Both the position numbers and the translations under genes were made by a program. The notes beneath the pieces were generated by a model. It did no database searches. It was not told the DNA's origin and saw only the letters and a program-made list of their open reading frames with translations. From Acidaminobacter sp. JC074 (lineage in GTDB: Bacteria; Bacillota; Clostridia; Peptostreptococcales; Acidaminobacteraceae): a stretch of 64,000 nt of DNA. Numbering within the stretch: the stretch's first letter is position 1; each line of letters starts with the position of its first letter. The stretch is taken from positions 186,001-250,000 of the forward strand of contig NZ_VANV01000002.1 in the NCBI RefSeq assembly GCF_022496765.1, given 5' to 3'. This document shows positions 7,972 to 16,117 of the stretch, piece by piece.

Positions 7972-8265
7972 ATGTTAGAGTCGAATCAGGCTGGTATTGA
8001 TATAGATGTTTTAAGAGCTTTGTCTGATGAGACGAGGTTAGAAATACTTGAAGTACTTGGCTCAAAAGAAATGATAGTAAATGATATAGCTGAGAATTGT
8101 CGTGTATCTAGACCTACAATCTCACACCATCTACAAATTTTAAAGCGTGCTAGAATCGTTAATTCTAGAAAAGAAGGTAAAGAAGTTATTTACTCCGTCA
8201 ATATGGCTACAATGACTTCTTTGGCTGGATCTATTTTAAACTTTGTTGCAAAAAAATCGCTCTAG
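7972..8265 (+). CDS. ArsR family transcriptional regulator
   Basis: 97 residues, a single winged-helix domain: LSDETRLEILEVL, then the helix-turn-helix VNDIAENCRVSRPTISHHLQIL and the wing GKEVIYSVN. The ELCVCDL-type metal site of ArsR/SmtB sensors is missing (only one Cys, in ENCRV), so it probably senses an organic ligand or another signal rather than a metal. TTGGAGGATGG precedes the ATG. It lies 21 bp behind carrier 1 and before carrier 2, and the inverted repeat shared by both carrier promoters is its likely binding site. Confidence 0.9.
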   Translation: MLESNQAGIDIDVLRALSDETRLEILEVLGSKEMIVNDIAENCRVSRPTISHHLQILKRARIVNSRKEGKEVIYSVNMATMTSLAGSILNFVAKKSL

Positions 8266-8283
8266 AGCTTTTTTTTGAAATAA

Positions 8284-8313
8284 CATGTTGATGATTGTCG
8301 ACACGTCAACGTG
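8284..8313. promoter_or_regulatory. Inverted repeat upstream of carrier 2, probable ArsR operator
   Basis: CATGTTGA-N14-TCAACGTG: seven of eight arm positions pair. Arm sequence and spacing match the element at 6542-6571. It sits 31 bp before the carrier 2 ATG. Confidence 0.65.
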
Positions 8314-8344
8314 TAAAGGCATTATAATTTAAGAAGGGGGAAAC

Positions 8345-9769
8345 ATGGAACAGAAAAAAACAAAGCTAGTTGAGGAAAAAAAGAAAAAGTTTAAGGTGCC
8401 ACATACTTATGTTTTGCTATTTAGTATCTTAGTAGTAGTAGCACTTTTAACTTATATTGTACCTGCAGGTGAATTTGTAAGGGCTGAAGATCCAAATACA
8501 GGACGTATTGCTGTTGTGGCTGATTCTTATCATAGAATTGAAAATACACCGGTTACACCATTTAATGTTTTCACATCACTGCCAAAAGGTATGGAAAAGT
8601 CAGGTTATATCATCTTCTTCGTCCTATTAATTGGGGGTACTTTTGGTGTTTTACAGGCAACTGGTGCTATAAACTCAGGTATTGGTGCCTTGGTTGATAA
8701 GTTAAAAGGCAACGAGAAAATGGTTATACCAGTTTCAATGCTTGTTTTTTCACTAGGTGGAGCAGTTTTCGGTCTAGCAGAAGAAACGCTTATGTTCATA
8801 CCAATATTTATCGCACTTTCACTAGCACTAGGTTTTGACACTATTACTGGTATTGCTATTTGCTTATTAGGTGCAGGTGCAGGTTTCTCAGGCGCTTTTA
8901 TGAATCCTTTTACAGTTGGTGTTGCACAAGGTATTGCAGGCTTACCACCGTTTTCAGGCTTTGCATTTAGAATGGTTGTTTATGTAGTTGTAACAATCGT
9001 TACCATCTTACTTGTCTACCGTCATGCAGCAAAAGTTCAGAAAAATCCGACACTTAGTCCGACATATGAACTAGATAAGAAAAATAGAGAAAAATTCCAT
9101 CTAGGGGAGATGGATGAGTTTACAACCAAACATAAACTGGTCTTGCTGTCACTTGCTGCAACAGTTGGTGTAATCGCTTACGGTGTTATGAAGTTAGGTT
9201 TCTATATTACAGAATTAGGTGCTTTATTTGTTATATTAGCATTAGTAGCAGGAGCAATAGGCGGTTTAAAACCAGATCAAATTGCAGATGAGTTTATTAA
9301 TGGTTCTAAGGATATGATTTATGGTGCTTTAGTAATTGGTCTTGCTACTTCTATTACAGTTATCTTAACAGAAGGCTCAATCATCGATACGGTTATTTTC
9401 CACCTTGCAGAAAGCATCAAAGGTTTACCACCAGCTCTATCTGGTGTAGGCATGTTTATTACTCAGACATGTATCAATTTATTTGTACCATCTGGTTCAG
9501 GTCAAGCAGCTGTTACAATGCCAATTATGGCACCGCTTGCTGATATTATTGGTATCACAAGACAAACAGCTGTACTTGCTTACCAGTTTGGTGATGGTTT
9601 TTCAAACAACATTATTCCAACAAGTGGTGTTTTAATGGCTGGTCTTGCAATCGGTGGTGTATCATGGGATAAGTGGGCTAAATGGATGATGCCTATCTTC
9701 TTAATCTGGTCAGCTATTGGTGCAATATTCGTAACAATAGCAACGTTAATTGAGTTTGGACCGTTCTAA
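8345..9769 (+). CDS. YfcC/DcuC-superfamily carrier, copy 2
   Basis: 474 residues, paralogous to the carrier at 6583-7950 over its whole length: GLAEETLMFIPIF, NPFTVGVAQGIAGLPPFSG, PSGSGQAAVTMPIM and AYQFGDGFSNNIIPTSG match in order. It has an extra basic cytosolic N-terminus (residues 1-18, Lys-rich). AAGGGGG precedes the ATG. Its stop codon overlaps the start of the amidohydrolase gene by one base, so the two are translationally coupled. That ties this copy more closely to the deacylase than copy 1. Substrate unknown, but a compound cleaved by the two downstream hydrolases is likely. Confidence 0.9.
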   Translation: MEQKKTKLVEEKKKKFKVPHTYVLLFSILVVVALLTYIVPAGEFVRAEDPNTGRIAVVADSYHRIENTPVTPFNVFTSLPKGMEKSGYIIFFVLLIGGTFGVLQATGAINSGIGALVDKLKGNEKMVIPVSMLVFSLGGAVFGLAEETLMFIPIFIALSLALGFDTITGIAICLLGAGAGFSGAFMNPFTVGVAQGIAGLPPFSGFAFRMVVYVVVTIVTILLVYRHAAKVQKNPTLSPTYELDKKNREKFHLGEMDEFTTKHKLVLLSLAATVGVIAYGVMKLGFYITELGALFVILALVAGAIGGLKPDQIADEFINGSKDMIYGALVIGLATSITVILTEGSIIDTVIFHLAESIKGLPPALSGVGMFITQTCINLFVPSGSGQAAVTMPIMAPLADIIGITRQTAVLAYQFGDGFSNNIIPTSGVLMAGLAIGGVSWDKWAKWMMPIFLIWSAIGAIFVTIATLIEFGPF

Positions 9770-11160
9770 TGTATGATTTAATTATAAAAAACGGGACAGT
9801 TGCCGACTTTGATAGTATGTCCTTTAAAGATGTAGATATAGCTATTAAAGATGGTAAGATAGTAAAAATTGAAAAAGATATCATGCATGGTGGTCAAGTT
9901 ATCGATGTTTCAGGTGCTGTAGTAGCACCTGGTATCATCGACAGTCATATGCATGAAGAGAAGTTAATTGACCTAAGTCTTCCAATTGATTACGATATTT
10001 CAAACCGCATGTTGAAGATGGGCGTAACGACCTGTATTGCCGGTCAATGTGGATTTAACTTTAACGGCTTGGATGGTATTAAAAAGTTTAAGTCCTTTAT
10101 GAAGAAAAAGGGGGGACCAGTCAATTATATTTTCTTGGCCGGCTATACGACCTTAAGAGAAGATTGTGGTGTTAAAGATCGTTATCAAGAGGCAAGTGAT
10201 GAAGATATTGATGCAATTCTTGATAGGTTTAAAGACTATTATAATCAGGGTGTTGCTGGCATATCATTTGGTCTTGAGTATTCTCCTGGTACCACAGAAA
10301 GTGAGTTTTTAAAGTTTGTAAAGAGATTAAAAGATACAGACCTACTTCTAAGCGCCCACTTTAGACAAGATGGACCTGATGCGCCAGATTCCATTAGAGA
10401 GCTCGTTGAAGCCTCTAGACTTTCGGGACTACCTATGAGAGTTTCCCATATAGGTTCTTGTTCTGCTTTAGGCTATATGACTGAGTCTCTAGATATTATC
10501 CAAAAAGCCAGGGAAGAAGGCCTGAAGGTAGATGCAGACTGTTATCCATACGATGCTTTTTCAACTTTCATAGGTTCAGCTGTATTTGATGATGGCTGGC
10601 AAGAAAGATTAAATGTAGATTACTCAGCTATCACACTGACTTGTGACCCATACAAAAATGTGGTATGTGACAAGGAGACTTTTGACAAGGTAAGAAAAGA
10701 GTATCCTGATATGACTGTTGTCGCTAGGGTCATGAATGAAAAAGAAGTAATAGAAGCCTTACGTTCGCCTTTTGTATCTATAGCAAGTGATGGTATACTT
10801 GTAGATGGACAAGGTCATCCTAGAGCAGCTGGGACATTCCCTAGAGTTCTAGGAAAATTTGTTAGAGAGGATCATGCACTGTCCTTGATTGAAGCACTCT
10901 ATAAAATGACTTTACAACCTGCTAAATGGGTAGGTCTTGATAAAAAAGGTGAAATTAAAGAAAATATGGATGCAGATATTTTTATCTTTAATCCAGATAC
11001 CATCAGTGACAAAGCCACATATGAAGTGTCTGATTTAAGTCCTGTAGGTATAAGTCACGTAATTTTAGATGGTAAAGTTGTTTTAAAAGAAGGCCGGATT
11101 CTTGATAACAGTGTAGGAAGAGTCATAGAAAGAAGTGAGTTGAGTCATGGAAAAAATTAA
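9769..11160 (+). CDS. N-acyl-D-amino-acid deacylase-family amidohydrolase
   Basis: 463 residues in the metal-dependent amidohydrolase fold. The N-terminal beta strand ends in VVAPGIIDSHMHEE, a metal-binding HxH motif in the family's usual place. The middle contains SAHFRQDG and RVSHIGSCSALGYM, and the C-terminal part shows SIASDGILVDGQGHPRAAGTFPRVLGKFVRE, the D-aminoacylase/dihydroorotase-like signature with the catalytic Asp in ASDG. The family removes acyl groups from N-acyl-D-amino acids or hydrolyses related amides. TAATG coupling with the carrier upstream and a 14-bp overlap with the M20 gene downstream place it in one operon. Confidence 0.87.
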   Translation: MYDLIIKNGTVADFDSMSFKDVDIAIKDGKIVKIEKDIMHGGQVIDVSGAVVAPGIIDSHMHEEKLIDLSLPIDYDISNRMLKMGVTTCIAGQCGFNFNGLDGIKKFKSFMKKKGGPVNYIFLAGYTTLREDCGVKDRYQEASDEDIDAILDRFKDYYNQGVAGISFGLEYSPGTTESEFLKFVKRLKDTDLLLSAHFRQDGPDAPDSIRELVEASRLSGLPMRVSHIGSCSALGYMTESLDIIQKAREEGLKVDADCYPYDAFSTFIGSAVFDDGWQERLNVDYSAITLTCDPYKNVVCDKETFDKVRKEYPDMTVVARVMNEKEVIEALRSPFVSIASDGILVDGQGHPRAAGTFPRVLGKFVREDHALSLIEALYKMTLQPAKWVGLDKKGEIKENMDADIFIFNPDTISDKATYEVSDLSPVGISHVILDGKVVLKEGRILDNSVGRVIERSELSHGKN

Positions 11161-12304
11161 AAAAGTATTAGATGATGTATTTGATGAACTAGTTGATATT
11201 AATCAGTTTATCTATGAAAATCCTGAACTGGGCAATGAAGAGTACAAAGCATGTGAAGCCCACGTTAAGCTCTTAAGAAAACATGGGTTTTCTGTTGAAG
11301 AAAAGTATTTAGGCATTGAAACGGCTTTTAAAGCGACGTATGCTTCTAAAAAGCCAGGCCCCACAATAGCTGTCATGGGGGAATACGATGCACTGCCTGA
11401 TATTGGTCATGGTTGTGGTCATAATATGATAGGAACGATAGCTGATGGTGTCGGTATTGTCTTGTCTAAACTTGTAGATGACATGGGCGGGAGAATTCTT
11501 GTACTTGGGACACCCGCTGAGGAAACAAATGGTGCTAAAGTGGATATGGCTGATCAGGGGATATTTGATGATATAGATATTGCTCTTATGGCACATCCTT
11601 CAAGTAAGACTAATTTAGAAATTCAATCTCTTGCTATGGAAGCTATACAGTTTGAGTTTACTGGTAGAACAGCTCATGCAGCTGCATGTCCTGAACAAGG
11701 CATCAATGCACTTGATGCAGTTATTTCAACATTTAACAGTATCAATGCCTTAAGAGAACACATTACATCAACAACTAGGATTCACGGTATTATCACTGAA
11801 GGTGGTGTTGCTGCTAATATTGTACCTGAAAAAGCAGTAGCTCAGTTTTATGTAAGAGCGACCACAAAATCTTACTTAAAAGAGGTTGTTGAAAAAGTTA
11901 AAAACTGTGCAAGAGGTGCTGCACTTGCTACTGGTGCAGAGATAGAGATTACAAATTATGAAAAATCTTATGATAACTTTGTGATGAACAAAACCTTAAC
12001 TGGTGTGGTTAAAAAGCATTTTGATCTTAATGGTTTTGATGTAGAAAGTCATGCAGTATCAATGGGTTCACTTGATGCTGGTAATGTCAGTCATGTATGT
12101 CCAACGGCTCATCCTATGTTCTCTATATCAAAAGACGATCTTGCTGGTCATACAAGGGCCCTTGCTGATGCTACAGTCAAGCCTTATGCATTAGATGCTA
12201 TGAAAAAAGTGATTCTTTCATTAGCTGCTACTGGTATAGACATCATAAATGATCCTAGTTTACTAGAATCAATAAAAGCTGAACATGTAAATACAGTCAA
12301 ATAA
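11147..12304 (+). CDS. M20 family metallopeptidase/amidohydrolase (AbgB-like)
   Basis: 385 residues. The two-domain M20 architecture is visible: metal ligands in YDALPDIGHGCGHNM, the general base in GTPAEETNGAK, HPSSKT, and the inserted dimerisation domain beginning at EFTGRTAHAAACPEQGINALDA. The closest named members are AbgB-type amidohydrolases, which cleave N-acyl amino acids and folate fragments. It overlaps the D-aminoacylase-family gene by 14 bp. Together the two hydrolases could process both stereoisomers or two steps of one acylated substrate imported by the YfcC carriers; this is inference from operon structure. Confidence 0.88.
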   Translation: MEKIKKVLDDVFDELVDINQFIYENPELGNEEYKACEAHVKLLRKHGFSVEEKYLGIETAFKATYASKKPGPTIAVMGEYDALPDIGHGCGHNMIGTIADGVGIVLSKLVDDMGGRILVLGTPAEETNGAKVDMADQGIFDDIDIALMAHPSSKTNLEIQSLAMEAIQFEFTGRTAHAAACPEQGINALDAVISTFNSINALREHITSTTRIHGIITEGGVAANIVPEKAVAQFYVRATTKSYLKEVVEKVKNCARGAALATGAEIEITNYEKSYDNFVMNKTLTGVVKKHFDLNGFDVESHAVSMGSLDAGNVSHVCPTAHPMFSISKDDLAGHTRALADATVKPYALDAMKKVILSLAATGIDIINDPSLLESIKAEHVNTVK

Positions 12305-12332
12305 AATAAGTTCATTTTGAACTTATTTTTTT
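12303..12332 (+). terminator. Intrinsic terminator ending the carrier/hydrolase operon
   Basis: AAAATAAGTTCA pairs with TGAACTTATTTT across a 3-nt loop, followed by further T. The hairpin is strong. Confidence 0.9.
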
Positions 12333-12350
12333 AATTGTAACGATACAATT
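12333..12350. promoter_or_regulatory. Perfect inverted repeat upstream of ECF S-component gene
   Basis: AATTGTA-ACGA-TACAATT. It lies directly before a possible promoter (TTGAAT 12351-12356, 17 bp, TATTTG 12374-12379), so it may be an operator. The owner is unknown. Confidence 0.4.
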
Positions 12351-12467
12351 TTGAATAAATCACCATAAAAAGATATTTGTACCCCTAATTTTATAGATAC
12401 AGTTTACATTTTATCTTCTTGCTGATAAATTGTTCGTGAAATATAAATATCAAAGGGGGACAATTTT

Positions 12468-12995
12468 ATGGAACAGACTAGGACACAAACGAACAAAACA
12501 AAAGACATGGTAATCTCAGCATTACTGATCACACTGGTATTTGTAGCAACCAGATTTATCAACATCAGATTACCAATTTCGATCAATGGTGGATTAATTC
12601 ATGCAGGTAATACCATGTTGTTTTTAGCAGCAATTGTCTTTGGAAAGAAAAAAGGTGCAATTGCCGGAGCATTTGGCATGGGCTTGTTCGATGTATTATC
12701 AGGCTGGCTAGCATGGACACCATTCACTTTTTTAGTAAGAGGTGTCATGGGTTATATTATTGGTCATATTGCATGGATGAATGGCAAAGAAGGTAACAGC
12801 TTTACACTCAATCTTATTGGTATTATTGTAGGTGGCCTGTGGATGTTGGTGGGCTATTACTTTACTGAAGTTTTGTTGTACGGTAACTGGGTGGCTCCTT
12901 TTACATCTATACCAGGTAACATTACTCAAATAGTATTTGGGGCTTTGGTCGGCTTACCGCTTGTTATTGCACTTAAAAAGACAAAGGTGGTATAA
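12468..12995 (+). CDS. ECF transporter S component (COG4720/PF07155-like)
   Basis: 175 residues with five or six membrane segments after a short polar N-terminus. The stretch INGGLIHAGNTMLFLAAIVFGKKKGAIAGAFGMGLFDVLSGW matches the COG4720 group of ECF substrate-binding subunits, which includes transporters for vitamin B6, thiamine precursors or riboflavin. The energising EcfAAT module is not in this window and would be shared. AAAGGGGG precedes the ATG. The stop codon is directly followed by the start of a PLP-dependent aminotransferase, so a vitamin B6-related substrate is an attractive but unproved idea. Confidence 0.82.
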   Translation: MEQTRTQTNKTKDMVISALLITLVFVATRFINIRLPISINGGLIHAGNTMLFLAAIVFGKKKGAIAGAFGMGLFDVLSGWLAWTPFTFLVRGVMGYIIGHIAWMNGKEGNSFTLNLIGIIVGGLWMLVGYYFTEVLLYGNWVAPFTSIPGNITQIVFGALVGLPLVIALKKTKVV

Positions 12996-14129
12996 ATGAA
13001 AAAAATGATTATGACACCTGGCCCAACCTACATTCATGAGGATGTCAGAAAGGCCATGGCTTGTGAGATTACAAATCCTGATTTAGATCATGACTTTTAT
13101 GAATTTTATAGAGATACCTGCAATCAAGTCAAGGATTTATTACATACAAAAAATGATGTGTTGATGTTAGCAGGTGAAGGTATATTGGGACTTGAAGCAT
13201 CTTGTGCATCTTTGGTTGAAGAAGGTGACAGGGTACTTTGTATAGATAATGGCATATTTGGTCATGGCTTTGGTGATTTTCTACAGATGTACGGTGGTGA
13301 TGTCGTTTATTTTGAGGCTGAATATACAAGCGACATTGAAGTCGAAGCTTTAGAAGGATTTTTAAAAGAGGACCATGATTTTAAACTGGCAACCTTGGTA
13401 CACTGCGAAACGCCATCAGGCATCACAAATCCAGTTGATAAAATATGTAAGCTCCTTAAATCATACGGTATTTTAACGGTAGTGGATTCAGTATCTGCAA
13501 TTGGAGGCGAACCTTTAAATGTAGATGAATGGGGTATTGATATTGTTTTAGGTGGCTCACAGAAATGTTTGTCAGCAGCGCCTGGTCTAACATTCTTAAG
13601 TGTTTCTCAAGATGCTTGGGCAATGATGAATAATAGAAAAACGCCTGTAAGGGGCTACTACTGCAACTTATCTAAATGGCAGTCTTGGTATGAGGACAAA
13701 TGGTTTCCCTATACGCAATCGATTAGTGAAATCTATGGGTTTAGAAAAGCTGTTGAAAGAGTCAACACTAAAGGTGATTACATTGAAAGACATAAAAAGA
13801 TAGGACAAGCTGTTAGAAAATCTCTATTAGAAGGTGGTTTAAAACTTTATCCAACAAGTGGTCATTCTAATACAGTAACCACCATGATGGTTCCGGAAAA
13901 TATAGCTTTTAAATCTCTGTACGACACGATGTTAGATGATCATGGTATTATGATCGCAGGGGCATTTTCCCACCTGAAAGACAAGGTGTTGAGAATCGGT
14001 CATATGGGAGAAAACTGCTATGAAGAAAAGCTTTTTATAACTTTGAAAGCTTTGGATAAAACCATAAGAAAACATGGCTTTGATCTTAAAGTTGAGTTGC
14101 ATAAATCATTTGCAAATCACCTTGACTAA
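12996..14129 (+). CDS. Class V PLP-dependent aminotransferase (alanine/serine-glyoxylate type)
   Basis: 377 residues. The N-terminus KKMIMTPGPTYIHEDV is typical of the alanine-glyoxylate/serine-pyruvate/ureidoglycine aminotransferase group. The PLP-binding Asp and following Ser occur in VVDSVSAIGGEPL, and the Schiff-base lysine is Lys190 in GGSQKCLSAAPG. HCETPSG is a conserved substrate loop. The exact amino donor is not evident. The gene begins at the base after the stop codon of the ECF S component, so expression is linked to that transporter. A strong terminator closes the pair. Confidence 0.9.
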   Translation: MKKMIMTPGPTYIHEDVRKAMACEITNPDLDHDFYEFYRDTCNQVKDLLHTKNDVLMLAGEGILGLEASCASLVEEGDRVLCIDNGIFGHGFGDFLQMYGGDVVYFEAEYTSDIEVEALEGFLKEDHDFKLATLVHCETPSGITNPVDKICKLLKSYGILTVVDSVSAIGGEPLNVDEWGIDIVLGGSQKCLSAAPGLTFLSVSQDAWAMMNNRKTPVRGYYCNLSKWQSWYEDKWFPYTQSISEIYGFRKAVERVNTKGDYIERHKKIGQAVRKSLLEGGLKLYPTSGHSNTVTTMMVPENIAFKSLYDTMLDDHGIMIAGAFSHLKDKVLRIGHMGENCYEEKLFITLKALDKTIRKHGFDLKVELHKSFANHLD

Positions 14130-14130
14130 T

Positions 14131-14154
14131 AAAGGACACCTCAGGTGTCCTTTT
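14131..14154. terminator. Bidirectional terminator between convergent genes
   Basis: AAAGGACACC / GGTGTCCTTT with loop TCA, A run on the left and T run on the right. It serves the aminotransferase gene (+) and the DUF6320-like gene (-). Confidence 0.88.
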
Positions 14155-14704
14155 ATAAGTGCAAGTATTTTTTGACTTCATTAATAAAAAGTCTTCCATA
14201 AAAAATAATAGACGTTAGATAACACAAGACCATCATGATGATGGCTGAGTAAATGAGTCCCATAATCTTTGTATGTGAGGTAAAAACCAAGAAGACCACT
14301 ATCCAGAAGTTGAAGAACTGTATAGGGATAAGAGGCTTCCAGTGTTTGCCTGAACTGAGTGCGTAGACAATCATAATGAGTGACGTCATATTGACAACAA
14401 TGGGTAACACATAGGTTATGGACCATGACAGACTTCCGAAAATCATATCCATTACAACGAGTTGGCCGACAAGGGCCAAGAGTAAGAAAAGCACTTTCAA
14501 AACTCTCGGTGTCCATTTGGATCTAAATATCTTAAAGGTGTATCTGACAAATAGAATTATAGTGATAGATAAAGCCAGCCACCAGGCGAAAAAAGAATAA
14601 ATGATGGTTGAAATCAAAAGAAGTCTTTTCTGAACTTGTGTAAATACTGGTTCTTCTATGACTGTATCTTGATAATTTGGATACTCTAGTTTATATTCAT
14701 TCAT
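14153..14704 (-). CDS. DUF6320-like integral membrane protein
   Basis: 183 residues. An ATG 18 bp further upstream is in frame, but AAGAGG seven bases before the ATG at 14704 supports the shorter form (MNEYKLEYPNY). After a polar N-terminus of about 25 residues come six closely spaced hydrophobic segments. It resembles DUF6320, small membrane proteins found beside condensation-type acyltransferases, as here. The start overlaps the end of the acyltransferase gene by 8 bp, so the two are co-translated. No function is established. Confidence 0.7.
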   Translation of the reverse strand: MNEYKLEYPNYQDTVIEEPVFTQVQKRLLLISTIIYSFFAWWLALSITIILFVRYTFKIFRSKWTPRVLKVLFLLLALVGQLVVMDMIFGSLSWSITYVLPIVVNMTSLIMIVYALSSGKHWKPLIPIQFFNFWIVVFLVFTSHTKIMGLIYSAIIMMVLCYLTSIIFYGRLFINEVKKYLHL

Positions 14705-15923
14705 TGTTAAACCTCTTAACATGTATCTTGTAATCTTCTTCTAGAATATCATAGAAACGATTTGCAATATCATTTTCCTCAATGTTTCTAGAGAGTGTAA
14801 TCACTAAATTATCTTTATAGGAACAAACAGCCATATTGACGGACTTTTTACTTGAGGTCCCTAGAATAAAGTCATAACCAATTACATGATCCCTAATGGA
14901 TTCAGGTAAGGATATTTGTCCTAGATTGGTAAGCATTGATGTCATACCCCTATCATTGTATAAACCTCTCGCCATTTTTAATATATTGTGTTTAATGCCG
15001 TAAGGTACCAATCTAAATAAGAAACTTTGACTGAGCTTAATATTAAGTTGGATTGGCGCAAAAAGCACCTTTTTATCCAGTCCTTTTTTCATATTGGCCT
15101 TAACAGCCTTTTCAATAGACGCCATGGATTTGAGTTCACTTACTTTTAATGAAATTGGCATAAAGTAAGTGAAATTTCTTAAACTAACAGAAGAAAATAG
15201 CTTTCTCAAATTAACAGGTACCATAATTGTTATGGGAAGATGTTTTTTTTGAGTATTTGCTGATTCCTCAATGGACTTAAAAAAGATACTTAATAATAAT
15301 TCTGTTATGGTTTGATGCCTTGATTTTGAAAGACTTAACACATCGTTTACCGACATGATACCTTGATCAATGAGCATACCAGAGTAAACTACTTCCTTGC
15401 CATGGATTTTCCTTGCACTATTTAGAATAGGTATGTTTAATGGTTTACTTTCATCATAGTGTTCAAGGTATGAATCAATGGTTTGCTCTTCTTCAGAAAT
15501 GAGTTGATCTTCATAACCGAAATAGTAAGAAACTATCTTGTTTAAAAAGGTTAAGGCACCTGTACCGTCGGTGATGGCATGGAACATTTCTAATGAAATT
15601 CTATTCTTGAAATAAAGGATTTTAAAATGATAATCATTGTTCTTTATTAAATCTATTTTAGAACATGGTCGTTCTTTTTCTTCGTGAATAGGTACTGGCT
15701 TATCATTTGAATCAAAGTACTTCCAGAAGAAGCCTCTTTTCATTTTTACTGCCATTGTAGGAAAGTGACTAATAGCCTTGTTGGTTGCGACTTCAAGTTT
15801 ATTTTTGTCTATTGGCTCTTTTAAGGTGATAGATATTCTAAAGTTATCAGAATTCTTCTTATTAGAAGAAGGTGGAAATATCATGGCTGCATTGTCTAAT
15901 TTGTACCAGTTGGATTTGCTCAT
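14697..15923 (-). CDS. Condensation/alcohol acetyltransferase-like acyltransferase
   Basis: 408 residues. The motif FHAITDGTGAL corresponds to the HxxxDG active site of the CoA-dependent acyltransferase superfamily (condensation domains, alcohol acetyltransferases, Pap proteins); the His is the catalytic base. The C-terminal half contains SMLTNLGQISLPE, matching the conserved region near the floor of the second half-domain. No carrier-protein or adenylation gene is near, so a free-standing acyl-CoA acceptor reaction, such as esterification of a lipid or sugar, is more likely than peptide synthesis. It forms an operon with the DUF6320-like membrane protein. Confidence 0.78.
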   Translation of the reverse strand: MSKSNWYKLDNAAMIFPPSSNKKNSDNFRISITLKEPIDKNKLEVATNKAISHFPTMAVKMKRGFFWKYFDSNDKPVPIHEEKERPCSKIDLIKNNDYHFKILYFKNRISLEMFHAITDGTGALTFLNKIVSYYFGYEDQLISEEEQTIDSYLEHYDESKPLNIPILNSARKIHGKEVVYSGMLIDQGIMSVNDVLSLSKSRHQTITELLLSIFFKSIEESANTQKKHLPITIMVPVNLRKLFSSVSLRNFTYFMPISLKVSELKSMASIEKAVKANMKKGLDKKVLFAPIQLNIKLSQSFLFRLVPYGIKHNILKMARGLYNDRGMTSMLTNLGQISLPESIRDHVIGYDFILGTSSKKSVNMAVCSYKDNLVITLSRNIEENDIANRFYDILEEDYKIHVKRFNNE

Positions 15924-16027
15924 TTTTCACTCTCTTATTACTTTCTTTTCTTTTATAGTCATAATAGCATAATTCCCCTAAAATGAGTAGGAGACTCATT
16001 AAATTCTAATGTCCTTATAAAGGACTT

Positions 16028-16057
16028 GTAAGTTACTCTGTAAAAAATGCAACTTAC
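16028..16057. promoter_or_regulatory. Inverted repeat GTAAGTT-N16-AACTTAC in a divergent intergenic region
   Basis: A perfect 7-bp inverted repeat midway between the divergent acyltransferase genes (starts 15923 and 16118). TTACTCT follows each arm region closely (AGTTACTCT and ACTTACTCT), giving a direct repeat as well. It may be a shared operator; no promoter elements fix its role. Confidence 0.35.
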
Positions 16058-16117
16058 TCTAATCATGATGATTTTTTGACTATCATAATTTATACTCAGA
16101 TGGAAAGTGAGGTTTTT

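Noticed and set aside
8250..8277. Terminator after the ArsR gene (GCTCTAGAGC plus T run)
   Set aside because: The palindrome leaves a two-base loop; it cannot form a normal hairpin without disrupting the pairs, so I do not call it.
8323..8328. TATAAT as promoter of carrier 2
   Set aside because: Transcription would start at or inside the ribosome site, 17 bp before the ATG; no proper -35.
14181..14516. 111-codon minus-strand frame inside the DUF6320-like gene
   Set aside because: Same strand, different frame; the translation lacks the regular membrane-segment pattern of the chosen frame.
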